In this document: positions 7,501 to 9,462 of the stretch, one piece after another
How positions within the stretch are numbered: the first letter of the stretch is position 1
Layout: every line of letters starts with the position of its first letter
Assembly (NCBI GenBank): GCA_024278415.1
Contig: JAJRTI010000555.1
Coordinates: 1 to 9,462 of the forward strand
Length of the DNA stretch: 9,462 bases
Source of the DNA: Planctomycetota bacterium
GTDB lineage: Bacteria; Planctomycetota; Brocadiia; JAJRTI01
Direction of reading: 5' to 3'
Notes under the pieces: model-generated
Told to the model about the DNA's origin: nothing
The model's input: only the letters and a program-made list of their open reading frames with translations
Databases searched by the model: none
Made by a program: the position numbers and the translations under genes

Positions 7501-9413
7501 GCGCCGGCGCGGTCGAACTCACGGCCGGCGAGCCCACGCGGATCGAACTATTCGCCGTGGCGCCCGACGCCCGAGTCACTGGGCAGTGTGCGCGCGTCGA
7601 GCGCCGCGGCCAGCGCCTCATCCTGCACGGCGTCAGCGGGCGGTGCCGCGTCGGCGGCGTGCGCACAACGCTGGCCGGCTTTGGCGAAGTCGCCGCGGGG
7701 CTCCCCGTGGCCGCGCCCGCGGCCGCAGCCGCACGCGCCAGCGTGCGGGCGCACGAAAGCCAGCCCCTCAAGCTCCTTTGGACCTACAAGGAGAAGCTCG
7801 CCGCGTATCTGCTGACCCACAACGCCGGCCGCTTCGAAGCAGTGGACACCGGCTGTGCGATCACCTCCGACCCCGCGCCGCGAGCGACGAACGTGTTCAG
7901 CGGCGAGCCGCAACGGCTTGACGCGCTCACCGACGGCGCGCTCCGCAGCACGCAGGCCGGCGTCATGTGGCCTACCGACCAACCCGTGACGCTCACCCTG
8001 GACCTCAAGCAGCCGTACGAGATCAAGCGCATCCACATCAAAGCCTGGTGGGCGGACCGATCGAGCAAGCACAAGATCTATCAGCTCGCCCGCGCGACCT
8101 TCGAGGCGAGCTGCGACGGGTTCCGCCGAGACGTGCGCCGGCTGGGAGAGATTGTGGACACGAAAACCCACGGCAATTGGGGCGCGCCCGGCTACGCCCC
8201 CGAAGACTACAAGATGAAGGTCAAGAGCGCGCAAGCCCGTTACGTGCGCATGCGCCTGAAGCCCCGGCCGGGTGCGGGCATCTACCTCGCGGAAGTCGAG
8301 ATCTGGGGCGACCGCGAGGGCTTGGCTATCGACCTCGCCGCGAAGCGCAAGCGCGGCATCCCCACGCCCACCTTCGTCTCGCTTTGCGCGGCCGACGTGG
8401 ACGGCGACGGCAACGCGGAGATTCTCGCCGGCTCGAACCTCGGCAAGGCGTATCTCATCGCCTCGGACGGCACGAAACGATGGGAGCGGGACATGGGCGA
8501 ACGCGTCGACGCGATCACCGCGGCGAAATTCGCGCCCGGAGCATGGGCCGTGGTCGCAGGGACGCGCGGAGCGCGAGTGGGCGCGTGGTCGCCCAAGGGC
8601 GAGAAGCTGTGGGTGTTCGACATCCCCGCGTACAAAGGCGTCGCCTCGGTGCGAACCCTGTTTCCCGCGGACCTGAACGGCGACGGACGGCAAGAAGTCG
8701 TCGCGGGTGCGCGCAGTTGGCGCTACTACGCGTTCAACGCCACAGGCAAGCAACTCTGGCAGTACGAAAGCGTGCACGACGCGACCGCGGGCGCGGCCGC
8801 CGACCTGGACCGCGACGGCAAAGACGAAGTGCTCGCGGGCACGAACTATTACTGGTGGAGCTGCATCCGCGGCGATGGATCGCGGGCTTGGGGCTACAGC
8901 AGCCGCACCGGCCCCACGGCCAACGCGGTCGCCGCGGGCGACATCGCCGGCGACGACAAGTGGGAGGCGATCTTCGGCGGTGCGGACGGCTACCTCCACG
9001 TGCTCAGCGCCAACGGCAAGCTGCTCTGGAAACGCAATGTGGGCGACGAGGTGACCGGCGTGGCCGCGGCCGACCTTGACCACGACGGCAAAGCGGAAGT
9101 GATCGCCAGCTCGCTCAGCTTCAGCGTGTATGCGTTCCGCGGGGACGGCAAGCGCGTCTGGCGCACGGACCTGGGCGAAGCGGTGGCCGCGATGGCTGTG
9201 CTTCGCGTGAAGGGCGGCCAGCCGCTCATCGCCGCCGGCACGGATACGGGCCGCGTCGTCGTGCTTGACGCGGCCGGCAAGATCGTGCGCGAGTCGAGCG
9301 CGGCCATGCCCCCGTCTTCGGTGCTCAAGATCGTCGCCGCTGACTTGGATGGGGATGGCGTGGACGAGATCGTGGTCAGTGGCGAGGATGGGAGCTTGCG
9401 AGCGTTGCGATAA
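4584..9413 (+). CDS. Giant exported heparinase II/III-like protein with F5/8C and FG-GAP propeller domains
   Basis: The 1609-residue product probably acts outside the cytoplasm on an acidic polysaccharide, as a lyase or a lyase-related binder. The layout is as follows. Signal peptide, about 1-24 (MKTRHMPIVLALTLAAASA). Beta-sandwich binding module, about 28-195, ending FDLFIDNICV. An alpha/beta domain, about 205-335, like those preceding some glycosidase catalytic domains. An alpha/alpha toroid, about 340-660, with YNHQ (N495-H496), Y547 and NDH (552-554). A heparinase II/III-type beta-sandwich, about 690-960, with GGHKHYDGNS (H706, H708), D727 and KFHN (H738). In heparinase II (from memory) His202, Tyr257 and His406 are catalytic and His408, Asp424 and His464 bind zinc; H496, Y547, H706 and H708/D727/H738 are plausible counterparts. 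An Ala/Pro-rich linker is at about 1036-1055. An F5/8C-like module spans about 1100-1243. A propeller fills about 1262-1609, with acidic loops starting at D1271, D1363, D1407, D1453 (degenerate), D1497 and D1587. The ATG at 4584 is chosen because the frame upstream is Arg-rich and overlaps the previous gene. The substrate is unknown. Confidence 0.88.
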   Translation: MKTRHMPIVLALTLAAASAAPAAEPGYRLLHGLNSLDGATLTWGTNVNQKNLALSTDAAHRSEGAASLHLSGVPNKGATRPYLGAKVAIPKTDFTDRRLRFDAWTATPQATNALYVRLYNAKGKCVASWSNWSSPFRAQSHRRIALRDRVSRRRFRYEPNVATGGPPTDVVAIEFIIGTRSSGAPFDLFIDNICVSKQTVQSALALKKPKKLYLRTTLVQDGKPAAVIVSPPGAGYMAAAKRIQAALGLPIKNAMSAADMAKTTAVLLGDVNSNRSLAPLYALCYVAADAVYPGAGGWVVRTVHDPWGTGKNAVVLAGPGPAEVSRAVDQLLKLVRDPRNVTLPRLLKVKFGADPTGSLAAYKQAPRKDYVEQRMKSARRALAQGRHGGITDYVAQAGARYGLTGHEAYAQAFKKLVFLMYEHYLSRPKTYGGPWGMDSDFRLYRMMPALDLAEESPSLTAADRLKITNIYAEFISTDSARKAQGVLGSKRVRYNHQTFPALGLLYAGLYYKKYYDADEASFWLDIADECFRVQMQGAKAHEDCNGYQWLTNDHTMRYALGRPDFTWFRNNNAQRIADYCLLCMDNLGYQVPYGDTGPWQCWWTEMPYLRAAAWFTHDPRYYFALAKKAPARPRIPMFEYANTGPAIEPVDLLGTRAWPLDARWYQTFRTPDQPPRAAAVDKVVMRASFDPDKQYLLLDGLSTGGHKHYDGNSISRITDRGRIWLADNDYIKALPKFHNGVLVLRDGESSQIPAYCELEHVADFDSTGFSTTTARNYGGANWRRNIIWAKERYFLVIDEMEATEDNEFSFRALWHTVGEVEVGPKGLAVEQKGVRFFIRQAPGPRLRLRDDEALGRNWAGYPYAKPVVRVFEQIADATLKKGERYRFFNLLYGSDDQRPQRYDVRRVADGCVALAGDQTALAGVAGLALGDDMRTDAALFLLTQDAYALVHATQLVWREPVLRSDRPILADARAGAVELTAGEPTRIELFAVAPDARVTGQCARVERRGQRLILHGVSGRCRVGGVRTTLAGFGEVAAGLPVAAPAAAAARASVRAHESQPLKLLWTYKEKLAAYLLTHNAGRFEAVDTGCAITSDPAPRATNVFSGEPQRLDALTDGALRSTQAGVMWPTDQPVTLTLDLKQPYEIKRIHIKAWWADRSSKHKIYQLARATFEASCDGFRRDVRRLGEIVDTKTHGNWGAPGYAPEDYKMKVKSAQARYVRMRLKPRPGAGIYLAEVEIWGDREGLAIDLAAKRKRGIPTPTFVSLCAADVDGDGNAEILAGSNLGKAYLIASDGTKRWERDMGERVDAITAAKFAPGAWAVVAGTRGARVGAWSPKGEKLWVFDIPAYKGVASVRTLFPADLNGDGRQEVVAGARSWRYYAFNATGKQLWQYESVHDATAGAAADLDRDGKDEVLAGTNYYWWSCIRGDGSRAWGYSSRTGPTANAVAAGDIAGDDKWEAIFGGADGYLHVLSANGKLLWKRNVGDEVTGVAAADLDHDGKAEVIASSLSFSVYAFRGDGKRVWRTDLGEAVAAMAVLRVKGGQPLIAAGTDTGRVVVLDAAGKIVRESSAAMPPSSVLKIVAADLDGDGVDEIVVSGEDGSLRALR

Positions 9414-9462
9414 TGGGTTCCTCGCTGTTTGGTGTGGGCTGAATGGCAGTGCGGCTCGCCGG

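Noticed and set aside
7548..9083. A 511-codon open frame on the minus strand opposite the F5/8C and propeller region
   Set aside because: It mirrors the codon bias of the plus-strand gene, whose propeller repeats are clear; no domain is visible in the antisense product.
9414..9462. Terminator or new gene start after the large gene
   Set aside because: No hairpin with a T-run and no start codon with a convincing ribosome site is visible in the remaining 49 bases.

Overview
The window is GC-rich throughout, with long open frames even on the non-coding strands. It carries five convincing protein genes and three stretches of non-coding repeat. I suggest a member of the Planctomycetota or a related lineage (PVC group, Hydrogenedentota-like). 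The reasons are the planctomycete-style NFACT/RqcH N-terminus, a giant secreted polysaccharide-lyase-like protein with carbohydrate-binding and propeller domains, and short dispersed repeats at gene ends. This is inference from sequence style and memory of families; no taxonomic marker is present.

Layout. Bases 1-66 hold two consecutive hairpins that look like a dispersed palindromic repeat. A 246-residue multi-pass membrane protein of unknown function follows on the plus strand (253-993). Its stop codon lies inside an 8-bp tandem array (GGAATGAT/GGAATGGT), which faces a partly complementary CATTCTTC array. Together these fill the gap between two convergent transcription units (987-1088). On the minus strand lies a two-gene unit. 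An RqcH/NFACT-type ribosome-quality-control protein (3828-2401, TTG start) is followed, with an 11-bp overlap or a 13-nt gap depending on the start, by a 419-residue HEAT-like protein of unknown function (2411-1152). Diverging from RqcH on the plus strand is a candidate sigma70-type promoter (3877-3905). It precedes a small exported carbohydrate-binding-like protein (3985-4545) and, 38 nt further on, a 1609-residue exported protein (4584-9413).

How the genes may work together. The last two genes look like one extracytoplasmic carbohydrate-processing unit. The large protein appears to combine a beta-sandwich binding module, an alpha/beta domain of the kind seen at the N-terminus of some glycosidases, a heparinase II/III-like (alpha/alpha) toroid plus beta-sandwich, an F5/8C-like module and a C-terminal FG-GAP/PQQ-like beta-propeller with acidic Ca2+-type loops. 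The minus-strand pair suggests a variant ribosome rescue/quality-control operon: the RqcH lacks the usual helix-hairpin-helix region and is coupled to an unknown HEAT-like protein. The membrane protein at the left is unrelated to either unit as far as can be seen.

The most interesting points are the RqcH variant with its HEAT-like partner, the lyase-propeller fusion, and the repeats that supply stop codons and one Shine-Dalgarno-like sequence at gene boundaries. Bases 9414-9462 hold nothing I can identify.
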